Shown here piece by piece: positions 17,176 through 28,386 of a stretch of DNA of 64,000 bases. Each line of letters opens with the position of its first letter. The stretch's first letter is position 1. Both the position numbers and the translations under genes were made by a program. This DNA comes from Kibdelosporangium philippinense (GTDB lineage: Bacteria; Actinomycetota; Actinomycetes; Mycobacteriales; Pseudonocardiaceae), in contig NZ_JAJVCN010000001.1 in assembly GCF_021390435.2 (NCBI RefSeq), positions 1,054,001 through 1,118,000 of the forward strand, written 5' to 3'. The notes under the pieces were generated by a model, which was given only the letters and a program-made list of their open reading frames with translations, was not told the DNA's origin and searched no databases.

Positions 17176-17900
17176 AGGTCACCTTGACCGCGTTGAACGC
17201 CCCGAATCTTCCCCTCGCAACGGCCTACCGCCCGCGACCGGGACTACTGCCGTGAGGGCCACCTTCGCGGCGTTGGACGCCCATGCCGGGAGTTTAAGGG
17301 CTGTGCGTGTGGTGTGTGTGTGGGTCGTGAGCTGTCATCGGGTGCTCGGCTGCTGGCGGGATGCCCCACTGCTTTATCGGGGCACGTGCAGAGTGATGCA
17401 TGTGCCACAAGGGGCCTGCGAGGCATTCAGGAGTCTACTGTGGACGCCGGATCGCCTCACCAGTCACACCTGTCACACGCGCCACGCCTGTGACAGGACC
17501 GAGTGCCGTGAAGGTCACCTTGACGGCGTTGAACGCCCCGATTCTTCCCCTCGCAATGGCCTACCGCCCGCATGGCGCTGTGGCACGCCAGGGTGACCGT
17601 GGCCATGGCAGCCTCCGCGGTGTGTCACCAAAGAAACCTGCAGGTCACCGACCTGAACACCGGTTCAGCAACGCCCGATCGGCAAGCCTGAAACTCCTGG
17701 CATTGGCCATCCAACGACCGTAACGCGACCCTCGCGGCACCCTGTTCCGTTACCGGTGGGCCAGGTGTGACACATGTCTACCGAGGCCACCGGTAGTCCA
17801 TAATGGACAACGTTGGTCGCGATGGCTGGCGGGGACGGACCTTCGCGGCATCGAACCGGGTAACAGGTCTGTTCGCGTGTGACACCTGATTGTCCATTGT
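17155..17900 (+). repeat. Dispersed intergenic repeat, family 1, copy B, and related fragments
   Basis: The gene-free stretch 17176-18048 is filled mostly by repeats. A short fragment (17160-17240) and the main copy (17345-17560) both carry the hairpin-like GCCGTGAAGG core followed by GTTGAACGCCCCGA and TCTTCCCCTCGCAA. The main copy also has TGCCCC/GGGGCA arms (17362-17384) and the run TGATGCATGTGCCACAAGG as in copy A. The tail (17640-17720) resembles 50640-50710. Further on are the inverted repeat TACCGGTGG/CCACCGGTA (17751-17795) and the palindrome GTCCATAATGGAC (about 17792-17805). From 17900 to 18048 nothing is recognised; it should hold the promoter of the gene at 18049. Confidence 0.75.
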
Positions 17901-18048
17901 GGAAAGGCGCACGGTTCCGACGGCGTCTAGTGGCCAGTGACGAGACCGCGTCAGCTCCTGAGGGTTCTGTCATGCCGCGCCGCTGCCGCATTCTTGATGC
18001 CCCTGAGCCGGAGTTTGTCGGCTGTCCCAGCAACGAACGTGAGACTGC

Positions 18049-20403
18049 ATGTCTGGCAACGGATCGCCGCACCAGGATGGCAATCTTCCCGCCGAAAGCA
18101 CCAGTTTCGTGGATCGCCGAAGGGAGATCTTCAAGGCAAGGCAGGTTCTGTCCACGGCAAGGCTGGTGACGTTGACCGGTGTCGGTGGGGTGGGTAAGAC
18201 GCGGCTGGCGTTGCGGGTGGCGGCGGGGCTGCGGCGGGCGTTCGCCGACGGGGTGTGGCTGGTCGACTTGGCCGCGCTGCAGGACCGCACGCTGCTGGAG
18301 CAGACGGTCGTCGACACGGTGGGACTGAGTGACTGCTCCGGGCAGCCGCCGCTGCGGGTCTTGGTGAGCCACCTGCGGGACAGACAGTTGCTGCTGGTGC
18401 TGGACAACTGCGAGCACCTGGTGGCCGGCTGCGCGGGACTGGCGAGGGAACTGCTCCCGGCGGCGCCTGGCTTGCGGATCCTGGCCACCAGCCGGCACGC
18501 CCTTTCCACGCCGGGCGAACACATCCTGGCTCTACCACCATTACCTCTGCCGGACCCGGATGAGGTGCGTCCGCAGGCTGGGAAACCGCTCTGCAACGAG
18601 GCAGTACGTCTGTTCGTGGAGCGAGCGGCTCTCGTCCGGCCCGGCTTCGCGGTCACTGCCGACACTTACGTGCCGATTGCCCGGATCTGCCGTCGGCTGG
18701 ATGGGCTGCCGTTGGCGATCGAACTGGCCGCGGCGCGGCTGCGGGTGCTTTCGCCGGAGCAGATCCTCCGCCGGCTTGATGACAGGTTCCGTCTCCTGCG
18801 TGGGGGCAGTGGTGTGGTGTTGCTCCGCCATCAGACGCTACGGGCGGTGGTCGACTGGAGCTATGAGCTGTGCTCGCCGGCGGAGCAGATGCTCTGGGCG
18901 CGGGCGTCGGTGTTCGCGGGCGGGTTCGACCTGGACGCGGCCGAGGAGGTCTGCGCTGGGGACAGCATCGATCGGGACCGGGTGATCGATCTGGTGGCAG
19001 GGCTGGTCGACAAGTCGATCCTGATCCGGGAGGGCCAGGAACACGGTCCGTGGGCGCGGTATCGGCTGTTGGACACCCTCCGCCACTACGGGCGCGACGT
19101 CTTGCGGGCGGCTGGTACGGAGATGTCGTTGCGGCAGCGGCATAGGGACTACTACCTGAGTCTTGCCGAACGAAGTGTGGCCGAGTGGTTCGGCCCCACT
19201 CAGGTGGAGGTGGCCGTCCGCACTCGGCGTGAGCACACCAACCTGCGGGTCGCCCTCAAGTTCTGCCTTGGCACGCCTGGTGAATCCCAGGCTGGCCTGC
19301 GTCTGGCCGCGATCCTGTACTTCTACTGGGTCAGCTGTGGCTCCGTTGCCGAGGGCCGGCACTGGCTGGACCGGATGTTGGCGCTGGACACCGAGGCGAG
19401 TTGGGCGCGGGGGACAGCCCTGTGGAGCAACGCCCACCTCGCTCTCCTGCAGGGGAATATCCCCGCGGCTACAGCCATGGTCCGGGAGTGCCGCGACTTG
19501 GCCCGGCTGACGGGTGACACAAGCGTGCTGGCGTATGCCATCTTCGTTCAGGGAATCGCCGCATGGCATAGCGGCGACTTACCGCAGGCACAGGCGCTGA
19601 TGGAGGACGCCTTGGCGCGCTTCGATGCACTCGGCGAACTGAACAGCACCGTGCTCCTGGCCCGGACTCTGCTAGCCGGCACCGCCATTTCCCAAGGGGA
19701 CATCGACCGCGCTATCACCCTGACCAGGCAAGCTTGCGCGATCGGCGAGCTGCACGGCGAGCAATCGACCCGGGCCCACGCCCTCTACTTTCTCGCCCAA
19801 GCGGAGTGGCATCGGGACGAGTTGGCGCGGGCGAGCGCGCATGCCAAAGAAAGCCTCCTGGTCATGCGCGTCTTCAACGACACCCTCGGCACTGCGGTGC
19901 TGGTCGAGCTGCTGGCCTGGATCGCGGAGACGACAGGCGAATGCGAGCGGGCCGCCGTGCTGCTCGGCGTGGCCCACCAGATCTGGCTCCTGGTCGGCGG
20001 CAAGCCCCGGTTCAGTTCCGCGCACTGGATCAGCCGGCACGAGACGTGCGAGCAGCGGACCCGCCACGTCCTCGGCGAACGCGCGTTCCAGGCCGCCTTC
20101 AGTCGTGGCGCGGGATTCGACCTGGATCAGGCTGTCACCTACGCCCTCGGGGAGAAACCGGAGGACGCCGCTCCGGCCGGTACTGGAACGGGCGCCGCGA
20201 GCATCCCCCTGACCCGCAGGGAACAACAGGTCGCCGAACTCGTCGCCAAGGGGCTGTCCAACAAGGCCATCGCCGCGCAGCTGATGATCGCCCAACGCAC
20301 CGCTGAGGCCCATGTGGAACACATCCTGACCAAGCTGGGTTTCACCAACCGCACCAAGCTGGCCGCATGGGTCGCCAGGCAGCGAGAACGCCGAGACCTG
20401 TGA
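18049..20403 (+). CDS. NB-ARC/LuxR-family STAND ATPase regulator
   Basis: A 784-residue regulator of the actinobacterial AfsR-like type. [13 protein letters not shown] introduces the ATPase (the usual Gly of SFVGRR is Asp here). Walker A is GVGGVGKT (44-51), Walker [12 protein letters not shown], and [13 protein letters not shown] marks the winged-helix region. TPR-like helices cover about 390-690. A C-terminal LuxR domain (about 720-780) shows [19 protein letters not shown] and [14 protein letters not shown]. Expected role: ATP-dependent transcription activator with an unknown ligand. The next gene begins within the stop codon (TGATG), so the two regulators are translated together. The start at ATG 18049 has a weak ribosome site. 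Confidence 0.85.
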   Translation: MSGNGSPHQDGNLPAESTSFVDRRREIFKARQVLSTARLVTLTGVGGVGKTRLALRVAAGLRRAFADGVWLVDLAALQDRTLLEQTVVDTVGLSDCSGQPPLRVLVSHLRDRQLLLVLDNCEHLVAGCAGLARELLPAAPGLRILATSRHALSTPGEHILALPPLPLPDPDEVRPQAGKPLCNEAVRLFVERAALVRPGFAVTADTYVPIARICRRLDGLPLAIELAAARLRVLSPEQILRRLDDRFRLLRGGSGVVLLRHQTLRAVVDWSYELCSPAEQMLWARASVFAGGFDLDAAEEVCAGDSIDRDRVIDLVAGLVDKSILIREGQEHGPWARYRLLDTLRHYGRDVLRAAGTEMSLRQRHRDYYLSLAERSVAEWFGPTQVEVAVRTRREHTNLRVALKFCLGTPGESQAGLRLAAILYFYWVSCGSVAEGRHWLDRMLALDTEASWARGTALWSNAHLALLQGNIPAATAMVRECRDLARLTGDTSVLAYAIFVQGIAAWHSGDLPQAQALMEDALARFDALGELNSTVLLARTLLAGTAISQGDIDRAITLTRQACAIGELHGEQSTRAHALYFLAQAEWHRDELARASAHAKESLLVMRVFNDTLGTAVLVELLAWIAETTGECERAAVLLGVAHQIWLLVGGKPRFSSAHWISRHETCEQRTRHVLGERAFQAAFSRGAGFDLDQAVTYALGEKPEDAAPAGTGTGAASIPLTRREQQVAELVAKGLSNKAIAAQLMIAQRTAEAHVEHILTKLGFTNRTKLAAWVARQRERRDL

Positions 20404-22856
20404 TGGCAGGCCGGATCACACTGCGAGATTTACGTCCAGGCCGGCGTCACATCGGTCCTGCCGCGAACGAAGAGCCTGCTCTGTTGTGTCAACACGGCGG
20501 CGTGTCAGGATTCGCTGTCGGTCGATTTCGACTCGATGGACGTGAGGTTGTGGGCAGATCCGGGTTGTCGTGTGTTGCCGACCTTCCCGCGGAGAGGACC
20601 AGCTTTGTTGGCCGGCGACAGGAGTTGGCGGATGCGAGGCGACTGCTCTCGGTCAGCAGGTTGGTGACGCTGACCGGCGTTGGCGGGGTTGGCAAGACCC
20701 GCCTGGTGATGCGGGTGGCGAGCCAGCTTTCGCGTGCGTTTCCCGATGGTGTGTGGTTGGTGTCCCTGGCCACGATCGAGGATGGCGCGCTGGTGCCGCA
20801 TGCCGTCGCCAACGTCCTTGGAATCCGTGACGTCACGGGCGGCGAGACACTCGATGTCGTCGTCGAGTACCTGCGGGAGCGGCAGCTGTTGCTGGTGCTG
20901 GACAATTGCGAGCATCTGCTCGACGCCTGCGCGGCACTGGTGGCCGCGATCCTGCCCAACGCGGCCGGGATACGGATCCTGACCACCAGCCGGCACCGGC
21001 TCAATCTCAGTGCGGAGCAGTTGCTGGAGGTGTCGCCGCTGCGAGTCCCGACGTCGGAAGAACTGACTCGGGGTTTGGTCGCCGCCAAGGCCTTCCCTGC
21101 CCTCGAGCTGTTCGCCGATCGTGCCGCCGCGGTGGTCCCGTCGTTCAAGATGACCGCAGGGGATCAGGACCACGTGGCTCGGCTGTGCCACCGGCTCGAC
21201 GGCCTGCCGCTCGCGATCGAGCTTGCCGCCGCCCGGTTGCGATCCCACAGCATCGAGCAACTCGTCCAGCGGGTGGAGGACCGTTACCGGCTGCTCACCG
21301 GTGACAGCCACGTCGCTCTGCCTCGCCACCAGACGCTACGCGCCACGATGGATTGGAGCTACGAACTGTGTACCCCTCGGGAGCAGCGGATCTGGGCGCT
21401 GCTTTCGGTGTTCGCCGGCAGCATCGACCTGAGCGCGGCGGAAGCGGTCTGCGCTGAAGAGGACATCGAGCCCGCCGACATCCTCGACACTGTCGCCGCT
21501 CTGGTGGACAAGTCCATCCTGGTCAGCGAGCACGACGGCGGAACGGTCCGATATCGGCTGCTGAGCTCGCTACGAGAATATGGTCTTGAGAAGTTGATCG
21601 GGCTGGGCAAGCTGTCCGTCGCCCGCTCCCGGCATCGGGACCACTACCTGCGCGTGGCCGAGGAGTACGAGAAGAAGTGGTTCGGCCCGGGTCAGCTGGA
21701 GATCGTCGAGAGTTTGCGTACGGAGCTGGACAACTTCCGTGCTGCCTTGACCTTCTGCCTCACCACTCCAGGCCAGGCACAGCACGGCCTGCGCCTGACC
21801 GGGACCCTGTGGTGCTACTGGACTCCGTATATGGCGCGGGAGGAAATGCGGTATTGGCTCGAGCAGTTCTTCAGCAGAGGCGGGAAGCCGAGTGGTGCCG
21901 GGGCCAAGGGGTCCTGGGCGGCATCCTTGATGATGCTGATCCACAGCCGCTCTACCGCCGTGCTGCACGCGGGTTCTTCGATTGCCCAGCCCGCGCAGGC
22001 ACACGAGGACCTGCCGGTTGTCACGCCTGTGGCTGATCACATTCCCGGCTGGCAGCACGACAAAGGCGAGCTGATGAGCTTCGTTGTGCTCAACCGGATC
22101 GAGCTCGCGTGCACCCTCGTCTTCCGGGCAAGCCCCGCCCAGGCCGTGCCGCTGTGTATCGAGGCCCTTGCCATCTGCGAGGCCTACGACGAGCAGTGGG
22201 CCCGTTCGTACACGCTGCGCACTCTCGCCCTGGCGAGATGGGTGATGGGTGACTACGACAGTGCCACCACACATGCTCGCGAATGCCTGCGGCTCGAGTA
22301 CGTCGTACACGACGGGCAAAGTCTGGCCATGACACTCGACCTGCTGGCCGCGGTCGCAGGCAGTATGGGCGATGCCGAACGCGCTGCCGTACTGCAGGGC
22401 GCAGCCGAGCGGATCTGGCACGACACCGGCCGCGACCCGCTGCGGCAGACAGGCCGGATCCGGGCGAGTGAGCGGCTGTCTCGCGCGGTCCTTGGCGACT
22501 CCGGCTTCGAGCGGGCTTGCCGACGCGGCGGCGAACTCTCGCGAGATGACGTCGCCGTCTACGCCCTGCAGGACCGTTCCGGGATTCCCGGCTGGCGCGA
22601 ATTGGCGAGGACGTCATCGGCGCACCGCGATGAGTCGTCGGCTACCTGGCTGACGCAGCGCGAGAAGCAAGTCGCCGAGCTGGTCGTCCAAGGCCTGACG
22701 GACAAGCAGATCGCCGCCGCACTGGTGATCGCCCAACGCACCGCCGAGGGGCACGTACAGCACATCCTGACCAAGCTGGGATTCGCCAACCGCGCCCAAC
22801 TGGCAGCCTGGCTCGCCTCGAAACAGCCGCAAGGCGAACAGCCAGGGCCGCGGTAG
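20403..22856 (+). CDS. NB-ARC/LuxR-family STAND ATPase regulator
   Basis: A relative of the preceding gene, 817 residues from ATG 20403. It has ADLPAERTSFVGRR, Walker A GVGGVGKT (92-99), Walker [12 protein letters not shown], and a C-terminal LuxR domain with LTQREKQVAELVVQGLTDK and [14 protein letters not shown]. The start is uncertain: ATG 20403 is coupled to the previous stop (TGATG), but it adds about 70 residues before the conserved domain compared with relatives; GTG 20501 or GTG 20550 would give the normal length. The middle of the helical region, near residues 490-540, has a poorly conserved insert. Probably forms a working pair or heteromer with the preceding regulator. Confidence 0.83.
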   Translation: MAGRITLRDLRPGRRHIGPAANEEPALLCQHGGVSGFAVGRFRLDGREVVGRSGLSCVADLPAERTSFVGRRQELADARRLLSVSRLVTLTGVGGVGKTRLVMRVASQLSRAFPDGVWLVSLATIEDGALVPHAVANVLGIRDVTGGETLDVVVEYLRERQLLLVLDNCEHLLDACAALVAAILPNAAGIRILTTSRHRLNLSAEQLLEVSPLRVPTSEELTRGLVAAKAFPALELFADRAAAVVPSFKMTAGDQDHVARLCHRLDGLPLAIELAAARLRSHSIEQLVQRVEDRYRLLTGDSHVALPRHQTLRATMDWSYELCTPREQRIWALLSVFAGSIDLSAAEAVCAEEDIEPADILDTVAALVDKSILVSEHDGGTVRYRLLSSLREYGLEKLIGLGKLSVARSRHRDHYLRVAEEYEKKWFGPGQLEIVESLRTELDNFRAALTFCLTTPGQAQHGLRLTGTLWCYWTPYMAREEMRYWLEQFFSRGGKPSGAGAKGSWAASLMMLIHSRSTAVLHAGSSIAQPAQAHEDLPVVTPVADHIPGWQHDKGELMSFVVLNRIELACTLVFRASPAQAVPLCIEALAICEAYDEQWARSYTLRTLALARWVMGDYDSATTHARECLRLEYVVHDGQSLAMTLDLLAAVAGSMGDAERAAVLQGAAERIWHDTGRDPLRQTGRIRASERLSRAVLGDSGFERACRRGGELSRDDVAVYALQDRSGIPGWRELARTSSAHRDESSATWLTQREKQVAELVVQGLTDKQIAAALVIAQRTAEGHVQHILTKLGFANRAQLAAWLASKQPQGEQPGPR

Positions 22857-22892
22857 TGCCCCGGCCTTCGAGCCACGGCAGGCAGCTCTCGC

Positions 22893-23789
22893 TCATGGTT
22901 CCTCCGCCACGTTGAGCTCCAGCTGGGACACGGTGTCGGAGCCGAGGCCGCGCAGCACCAGGTCAAGCAGCGGTCCACAGTGGACGACAACCTTGCTGCT
23001 CTCCGGGAGTGCGGCGGCCAAGCTGATCAGCTGCCAAGCGCAGTGTGCCTCCATGAAGCACAAGTCGGTCATGTCCAGTTCGAAGTGGAAGGGACTCCCG
23101 GTATCCGGCTGCTTCAGCGCCGCGGACAGTGCCTCGGTGAACTCTTCACGGCTGGACGACTCCGCGGACCCCGCGATTCGCCAGCCGCTCGGAGTCCGGG
23201 TGATGCTGACCGCGTCAAGGCGTTCCATGACCTGAACCGGATGGACCTCGCGTGCCGCGGCCACCCAGTAGCTGCTGAATCGCCGCCGGTCGTACCAACA
23301 GATCCCGGTCACGCCAGGAATCGTCACTATCGGACCAATGGACACTTCGAAATCTATGACCTCATCCAGGTCGACACCTGGCCGCAGTGCCCAGGTCATG
23401 TCCGACGCGGCCCGTAACCCGTGCCAGCCCTCACGCTGGACGTCTTCGATGATGGGGGCGGCCACCGCCAACTGGCGGTCCTTGTCGAAGCGACCGTCCG
23501 GCAAGTAGAGGGATGTACTGCGTGTGATCACCAGTTGGCCGCTGGCCCGGGCAGCCTCCACATAATTGCCGGCGCCGTCCATGCGTGCCACGGCATCATC
23601 GTCGCTGAGATCGCTGGGATCCAGGACGAGCAGCACCTTCTCTCTCCTGGCCAGACCGGTCCGGGTATAGGCGGTGAGCACCTGCCAGCGGGCCTCGACG
23701 TCGGTGAACGCCACAAATGAGTGATCACCCGGCCTCAGCCGTTGCACCGGAACGGTCCGGGGAGATTCGTCCTCAGGTCTGCTCACCAT
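22893..23789 (-). CDS. MEDS-domain sensor with C-terminal STAS-like domain
   Basis: A 298-residue cytosolic protein. Residues ~20-185 match the MEDS (DcmR-type sensory) domain: GDHSFVAFTD, EKVLLVLDPSDLS, GWHGLRAASDMTWAL and GVTGICWYDRRRF. Residues ~200-298 look like a STAS domain (HFELDMTDLCFMEAHCAW), the fold of anti-sigma-factor antagonists. Such proteins pass a signal by protein contact rather than DNA binding. ATG 23789 lies one base after the TGA of the ATPase gene upstream, so the two are translationally coupled. That ATPase lacks a DNA-binding domain, so this protein may supply its output. The frame extending to 24149 lies antisense-like inside the ATPase gene and is rejected. Confidence 0.8.
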   Translation of the reverse strand: MVSRPEDESPRTVPVQRLRPGDHSFVAFTDVEARWQVLTAYTRTGLARREKVLLVLDPSDLSDDDAVARMDGAGNYVEAARASGQLVITRSTSLYLPDGRFDKDRQLAVAAPIIEDVQREGWHGLRAASDMTWALRPGVDLDEVIDFEVSIGPIVTIPGVTGICWYDRRRFSSYWVAAAREVHPVQVMERLDAVSITRTPSGWRIAGSAESSSREEFTEALSAALKQPDTGSPFHFELDMTDLCFMEAHCAWQLISLAAALPESSKVVVHCGPLLDLVLRGLGSDTVSQLELNVAEEP

Positions 23790-23790
23790 G

Positions 23791-25905
23791 TCAGCGGCGT
23801 GGCGGCGTAGTGGCAGGATCTTCGTTGAGCGCGTATGCGATGGCTTCGTCGAGGGTGTACGCCATGCCGCTGTGCACGGCGGCGTCGAACCCGGTGTCGC
23901 CGAGGGTGTAGCGGACGCTTGTCTCGCACTGCAGGTGCGGAGCGCCGAAGTACTTGGAACCGAACAGGGGAAAGCCGACCGACGGCCAGATCTCCGCGGC
24001 GGCGCCGAGCAGGACACCGGCTCGGTACGACGTTCCCTGTGCGGCGGCGGTCCACGCCAGCACTTCGATGGCGACGGCGATTCCCAGCAGGTCGTTGAAG
24101 GATCGCTTGATGCGCAAGCAATCGCGCCCAAAGGAGGTCGCCTGGTCATACTCGCCGCGGCTCAGCGCGGCCACGGCTTGTGTGTAGATCGCGTAGGCGT
24201 AGGCCCACTGTTCGCCGTGTTCCCTCCCGATCGCACAGGCTTCCTGGCAGATCGCGTCGGCCAGATCGAAGTCTCCGCGGAAGACCATGGTGATCGCCAG
24301 TTCGACCCACGCCATCATCACGTTGCTGTTCATCTCGCCGAGATGCAGATACTGCGTCTGGGCTTCCTCGAAAAGTTCCTGTGCGGTGTGCAGGTCGTCG
24401 CCGACGAGCGCGTTGCAGCCCAGCCGATGGGTGGCGTAAGCCAGTGCGACCTCGTCACCCGCCTCCAGGGCGTAGGCCCGGCACTCCTTCAACATCGTGA
24501 CCGCCGACGTCCCGTCACCCTGCACCGTCGACACGTATCCGTTGACCCACAACGCCTTGGCGCGTTCCTGGCTCGGCCGTGTGTCCGTGCTCAATGCCCG
24601 ATCCAGCCAATACCTTCCCTCACCAAGCACCCCACACCCGGCCCAGTAGAACCACAACGTTGCCGCCAGGCGCAGACCGACCCGTGTCTCACCCGGGCAA
24701 CTCAGGCAGAATTCCAACGCGGCACGAAGATTCGCGTGCTCGAATCGGGTCCGCTCGAAGATATCCGGCTGGCCAGGACCGAACCACTCCCGCTCGTTGC
24801 GCTCAGCCAAACTCAAGTAGTAGTCCCGATGCCTGCGGCACAACTCCGCCCTGTGCCCGATGGACGACAGGTAATCGAGGCCGTAGTGCCGGACGGTGTC
24901 CAACATCCGGAACCGAGCCCTTGCGCCATGCCACTCCCGGACCAGCACCGACTTGTCCACCAACTCGCCAACCAGATCCATCACGCGGTCCGGCTCGATG
25001 CCATCCCCCGCGCACACCGCTTCCGCGGCCTCGAGATCAAACCCTCCGGCGAACACCGACACCCGCGCCCACAAAACCTGCTCATCCGGACTGCATAACG
25101 CATAACTCCAGTCAATCGCGGCGCGCAACGTCTGATGACGGGGTAGTTCCGAACGGCTGCCCCCTACCAGAAGCTGGAAACGATCATCCAGCCGCCGCAG
25201 AAGCTCTTCCGGCGTCGACAAGTGCAACCGCGCCGCCGCCATCTCAATGGCCAACGGAAGCCCATCCAGCCGATGGCAGATCAGCGCGGCCATTGCCCGG
25301 CTGTCAGCATCGACGCGCAACTGCGGCGCCGCGGCTCTTGCCCGCTCCACGAACAGACTCACCGCGTCGTTACACGCCAGAGCATCGCCAAGCGGCCCAT
25401 TGTGCAAAGCCGGCAACGGCAACGGCGCCACCGGGAAAATATGCTCGCCCTGGATACGCAACGCATGGCGACTGGTCGCCAGCACGATCAACCCAGGGAC
25501 CGCGGCCAGCAACTTCGCCACCAACTCGGCACACTCGTCCAGCACGTGCTCGCAACTGTCCAACACCAGCAACAACTGCTTGTCCAAGAGATTGTCCACC
25601 AGGACGGACAGTGGGGAGCGAGCGGAATGATCGCGGACCCTCAACGCGTCGGCCACGGTCAGTGCCAGCAACGCCGAATCCTGCAACGCCGCCAACTCCA
25701 CGAACCACACACCATCCACAAACCCCCGCCGCACCTGCTCGGCCACCCGCATGGCCAACCTCGTCTTACCCACACCACCAACACCGGTCAACGTCACCAA
25801 CCGCGCATCGGACATCATCAGATTCGTGGCCGCGGCGATCTCCGATCGACGCCCGACAAAGCTGCTCGTCTCTGGTCGCAGATTGCTCTTCTGCGTCCGT
25901 GCCAC
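23791..25905 (-). CDS. NB-ARC/TPR STAND ATPase lacking the LuxR DNA-binding domain
   Basis: A 704-residue relative of the LuxR-type ATPases around it: PETSSFVGRR, Walker A GVGGVGKT (41-48), LLLVLDSCEHVL (Cys-Glu-His kept), and a TPR-like region ending with TLDEAIAYALNEDPATTPPRR. In the relatives this point is the linker before the LuxR helix-turn-helix; here the frame stops and no helix-turn-helix remains downstream. A good ribosome site (GGGAGG) precedes GTG 25905. The body of the gene is intact and the stop abuts a coupled MEDS/STAS gene, so this looks like a functional variant rather than a broken gene. Likely role: ATP-dependent sensing, passing the signal to the partner protein. Confidence 0.85.
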   Translation of the reverse strand: MARTQKSNLRPETSSFVGRRSEIAAATNLMMSDARLVTLTGVGGVGKTRLAMRVAEQVRRGFVDGVWFVELAALQDSALLALTVADALRVRDHSARSPLSVLVDNLLDKQLLLVLDSCEHVLDECAELVAKLLAAVPGLIVLATSRHALRIQGEHIFPVAPLPLPALHNGPLGDALACNDAVSLFVERARAAAPQLRVDADSRAMAALICHRLDGLPLAIEMAAARLHLSTPEELLRRLDDRFQLLVGGSRSELPRHQTLRAAIDWSYALCSPDEQVLWARVSVFAGGFDLEAAEAVCAGDGIEPDRVMDLVGELVDKSVLVREWHGARARFRMLDTVRHYGLDYLSSIGHRAELCRRHRDYYLSLAERNEREWFGPGQPDIFERTRFEHANLRAALEFCLSCPGETRVGLRLAATLWFYWAGCGVLGEGRYWLDRALSTDTRPSQERAKALWVNGYVSTVQGDGTSAVTMLKECRAYALEAGDEVALAYATHRLGCNALVGDDLHTAQELFEEAQTQYLHLGEMNSNVMMAWVELAITMVFRGDFDLADAICQEACAIGREHGEQWAYAYAIYTQAVAALSRGEYDQATSFGRDCLRIKRSFNDLLGIAVAIEVLAWTAAAQGTSYRAGVLLGAAAEIWPSVGFPLFGSKYFGAPHLQCETSVRYTLGDTGFDAAVHSGMAYTLDEAIAYALNEDPATTPPRR

Positions 25906-26049
25906 CGTTGCCTCCCGTTACCACCCATGGCGAAAGTAAGTAGGCGTCACGCATGCTCCTCATTGTGTGCATCGCCTGGTGTCCGGTGAACGTGGAGCCG
26001 CGACGCGTTCGCGCCAGCGGCGATTACACGCCAAGGGGTGCGCCTACGG

Positions 26050-28386
26050 CTACTGATCTTCCGGTGGTTGCGGGTGTGTGGCGATCCATGCGGCGAGTTG
26101 TGTGCGTGTGGTGAGGCCGAGTTTGGTCAGGATGTGTTCGACGTGGCCTTCGGCGGTGCGTTGGGCGATCACCAGCCGGGCGGCGATGTCCTTGTTGGAC
26201 AGTCCTTGCGCGACGAGGTCGGCGACTTGTTGTTCCCTGGGGGTCAGCGGTGTTCTCGTGGCGTCCGCCGGGGTGGCGGGCGGGGGTTGCTCGCCGAGGG
26301 CGTAGCCGATGGCCTGATCCATGTCGAGTTTCGTGCCACGATCGAAGGCGGCCTGGAACGCGCGGTCGCCGAGGGCACGGCGGGCCTGTTGTTCGCACGC
26401 CTCGTGCGTGGCGAGGTAGTGCCGGGAGCCCAATACGGGCGCGCCGCCGACCAGGGGCCAGATCTGGTGGACCGCGCCGAACAGCACCACGGCCCGATCG
26501 CACTCGGCGGCTCCCACCGCGACCCAGGCCAGCAATTCGATGAGCATCGCTGTGCCGTAGGTGTCGTTCACCGTTCGCATCCCCTGCAGAGCCTCCCTGC
26601 CGTGCATGCTGGCCTGTGCCACTCCGCCCGTTACCCATTCGGCGAGAGACAGGGCGTAGAGCACGTTGGCCCGCCCCCATTGCTCGCCGTATCTCTCGCA
26701 GAGCGCGCGGGCGTGCTGGCCCAGCGTGACGGCGCGCGCGAGGTCCCCCTGGAAAACAGCCACCACGACAAGGATTCCGTAGGCTGTGACTACAGTACTG
26801 CTCAGTTCGCCGAGGGCCTCGAAGCGCGCAAGAGCGTCCTCCAACAGGGCCTGCGCGTGCGGTAGGTCGCCGCTGAACCAGGCGATGCTTCCCTGGATAC
26901 AGATGGCGTACGCCAGTGTGGTTGGCTCGCTCCGCGACTGGGCCCAGTTCCAGCACTCTTGCGCCATGGCCGTGGCGGCGGGCAGGTCTCCTTGCAGGAC
27001 GGCGAGATGGGCGTTGGTCCACAGCGCGGTAGCCCGTGTCCTGCTGGGCTCGGTGTCCAGGATCAGTGCCCGGTCAAGCCACTGGCGCCCTTCGGCGAGG
27101 AAGCCGCAGCTGCGCCAGTAGAAGTGCAGTGCCCCGGCCAGGCGTAACCCGGCCTGGGATTCGCCAGGTGTGCTCAGACAGAACTCCAAGGCTGCCCGCA
27201 GGTTGGCGTGCTCACGGCGGGTACGGGCGAACACCTCCGGCTGGGCAGGGCCGAACCATTCGGCCTTGCCGCGTTCGGCCAGATCCAGGTAGTAGTCCCG
27301 GTGTCGCTGACGCAGCACCAGCTGTTCCCCAGTCGCGCGCAGTGCGTCGAGTCCGTAGTGGCGGATGGTGTTCAGCAGCCGGTACCGCGCCTCGGCGGAA
27401 TGATCCTGGTCGTGCCTGGCCAGGATCGACTTGTCCACCAGCCCGGCCATCAGCTCGAACACCTGGTCGCGGTCGATGCCGTCGTCGGCACAGACCGCTT
27501 CCAAGGCGTCAAGGTCGAACCCGTCGGCGAACACCGACGCCCGAGCCCACAGCGTCTGCTCCAGCGGCGAGCACAGCTCGTAGCTCCAGTCCACCACCGC
27601 CCGCAGCGTCTGATGACGGGGCAACACCGCATGGCTCTCTTCGTGCAGCAGACGGAACCGGTCGTCCAGCCGGTGCAGGATCTGCTCTGGCGAGATCGTG
27701 CGCAGCCGCGCCGCGGCCAGCTCGATCGCCAGCGGCAGCCCGTCCAGCCGACGGCAGATCCGGGCAATCGTCGGGTAATTGTTCGCGGTGACCTTGAAGC
27801 TGGGCCGCACGAGAGCCGCTCGCTCCGCGAACAGCCGGATCGCCTCGTTGCCGACTTGCTTGCCCTGCGGCGTCCGGTCCAGGTCCGGCAGCGGCAGCGG
27901 CGGTATCGCGTGAATATGTTCGCCGGGTGTGGACAGCGCGTGTCGGCTGGTGGCCAGGATCCGCAGTCCCGGCGCGGCAGGGAGCAGTTGGGCCGCCAGC
28001 CCCGCGCACCGGTCGACCAGGTGCTCGCAGTTGTCCAGTACCAACAACAGTTGCTTGTCCCGCAGATAACCCACCAGAACTTCCAGCGGCGACCGCGCGG
28101 ACCGATCACGAATCCCCACAGCGTCCGCGACCGTCCGTTCCAGTAGCGTCCGGTCCTGCAACGCGGCCAGTTCGACCAGCCACACCCCGTCGGCGAACGC
28201 CCGGCGCAACCTGGCCGCCACCCGCAACCCCAGCCGGGTTTTACCAACGCCCCCCACGCCGGTCAACGTCACCACGCGCGAGGAGGACAACGCCTGCCTG
28301 ACGTCGGCGATTTCACGTCGACGCCCGACGAAACTGGTCTGTTCCTTGGGCAGGTGCCCACTCTTGCTCCGCTCGGCGGCCGGCAT
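26050..28386 (-). CDS. NB-ARC/LuxR-family STAND ATPase regulator
   Basis: A 778-residue regulator. From ATG 28386 the order is [13 protein letters not shown], Walker A GVGGVGKT (43-50), Walker [28 protein letters not shown]-like repeats (about 390-690), and a LuxR domain with [19 protein letters not shown] and [23 protein letters not shown]. The start is set by GAGGAC just before ATG 28386; the frame runs on to 28548 without a better site. It is very similar to the protein at 18049, pointing to recent duplication within this locus. Divergent from the broken regulator gene at 28675, with 288 bp between that should hold both promoters. Ligand and targets unknown. Confidence 0.85.
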   Translation of the reverse strand: MPAAERSKSGHLPKEQTSFVGRRREIADVRQALSSSRVVTLTGVGGVGKTRLGLRVAARLRRAFADGVWLVELAALQDRTLLERTVADAVGIRDRSARSPLEVLVGYLRDKQLLLVLDNCEHLVDRCAGLAAQLLPAAPGLRILATSRHALSTPGEHIHAIPPLPLPDLDRTPQGKQVGNEAIRLFAERAALVRPSFKVTANNYPTIARICRRLDGLPLAIELAAARLRTISPEQILHRLDDRFRLLHEESHAVLPRHQTLRAVVDWSYELCSPLEQTLWARASVFADGFDLDALEAVCADDGIDRDQVFELMAGLVDKSILARHDQDHSAEARYRLLNTIRHYGLDALRATGEQLVLRQRHRDYYLDLAERGKAEWFGPAQPEVFARTRREHANLRAALEFCLSTPGESQAGLRLAGALHFYWRSCGFLAEGRQWLDRALILDTEPSRTRATALWTNAHLAVLQGDLPAATAMAQECWNWAQSRSEPTTLAYAICIQGSIAWFSGDLPHAQALLEDALARFEALGELSSTVVTAYGILVVVAVFQGDLARAVTLGQHARALCERYGEQWGRANVLYALSLAEWVTGGVAQASMHGREALQGMRTVNDTYGTAMLIELLAWVAVGAAECDRAVVLFGAVHQIWPLVGGAPVLGSRHYLATHEACEQQARRALGDRAFQAAFDRGTKLDMDQAIGYALGEQPPPATPADATRTPLTPREQQVADLVAQGLSNKDIAARLVIAQRTAEGHVEHILTKLGLTTRTQLAAWIATHPQPPEDQ

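Noticed and set aside
22893..24149. N-terminal extension of the MEDS protein to 24149
   Set aside because: The extra 120 codons are another frame of the upstream ATPase; ATG 23789 follows its stop directly.
24579..25943. A 454-codon open frame on the plus strand
   Set aside because: It lies antisense to the ATPase gene at 23791-25905; its Pro/Arg/Thr-rich sequence is typical of a shadow frame in high-GC DNA.
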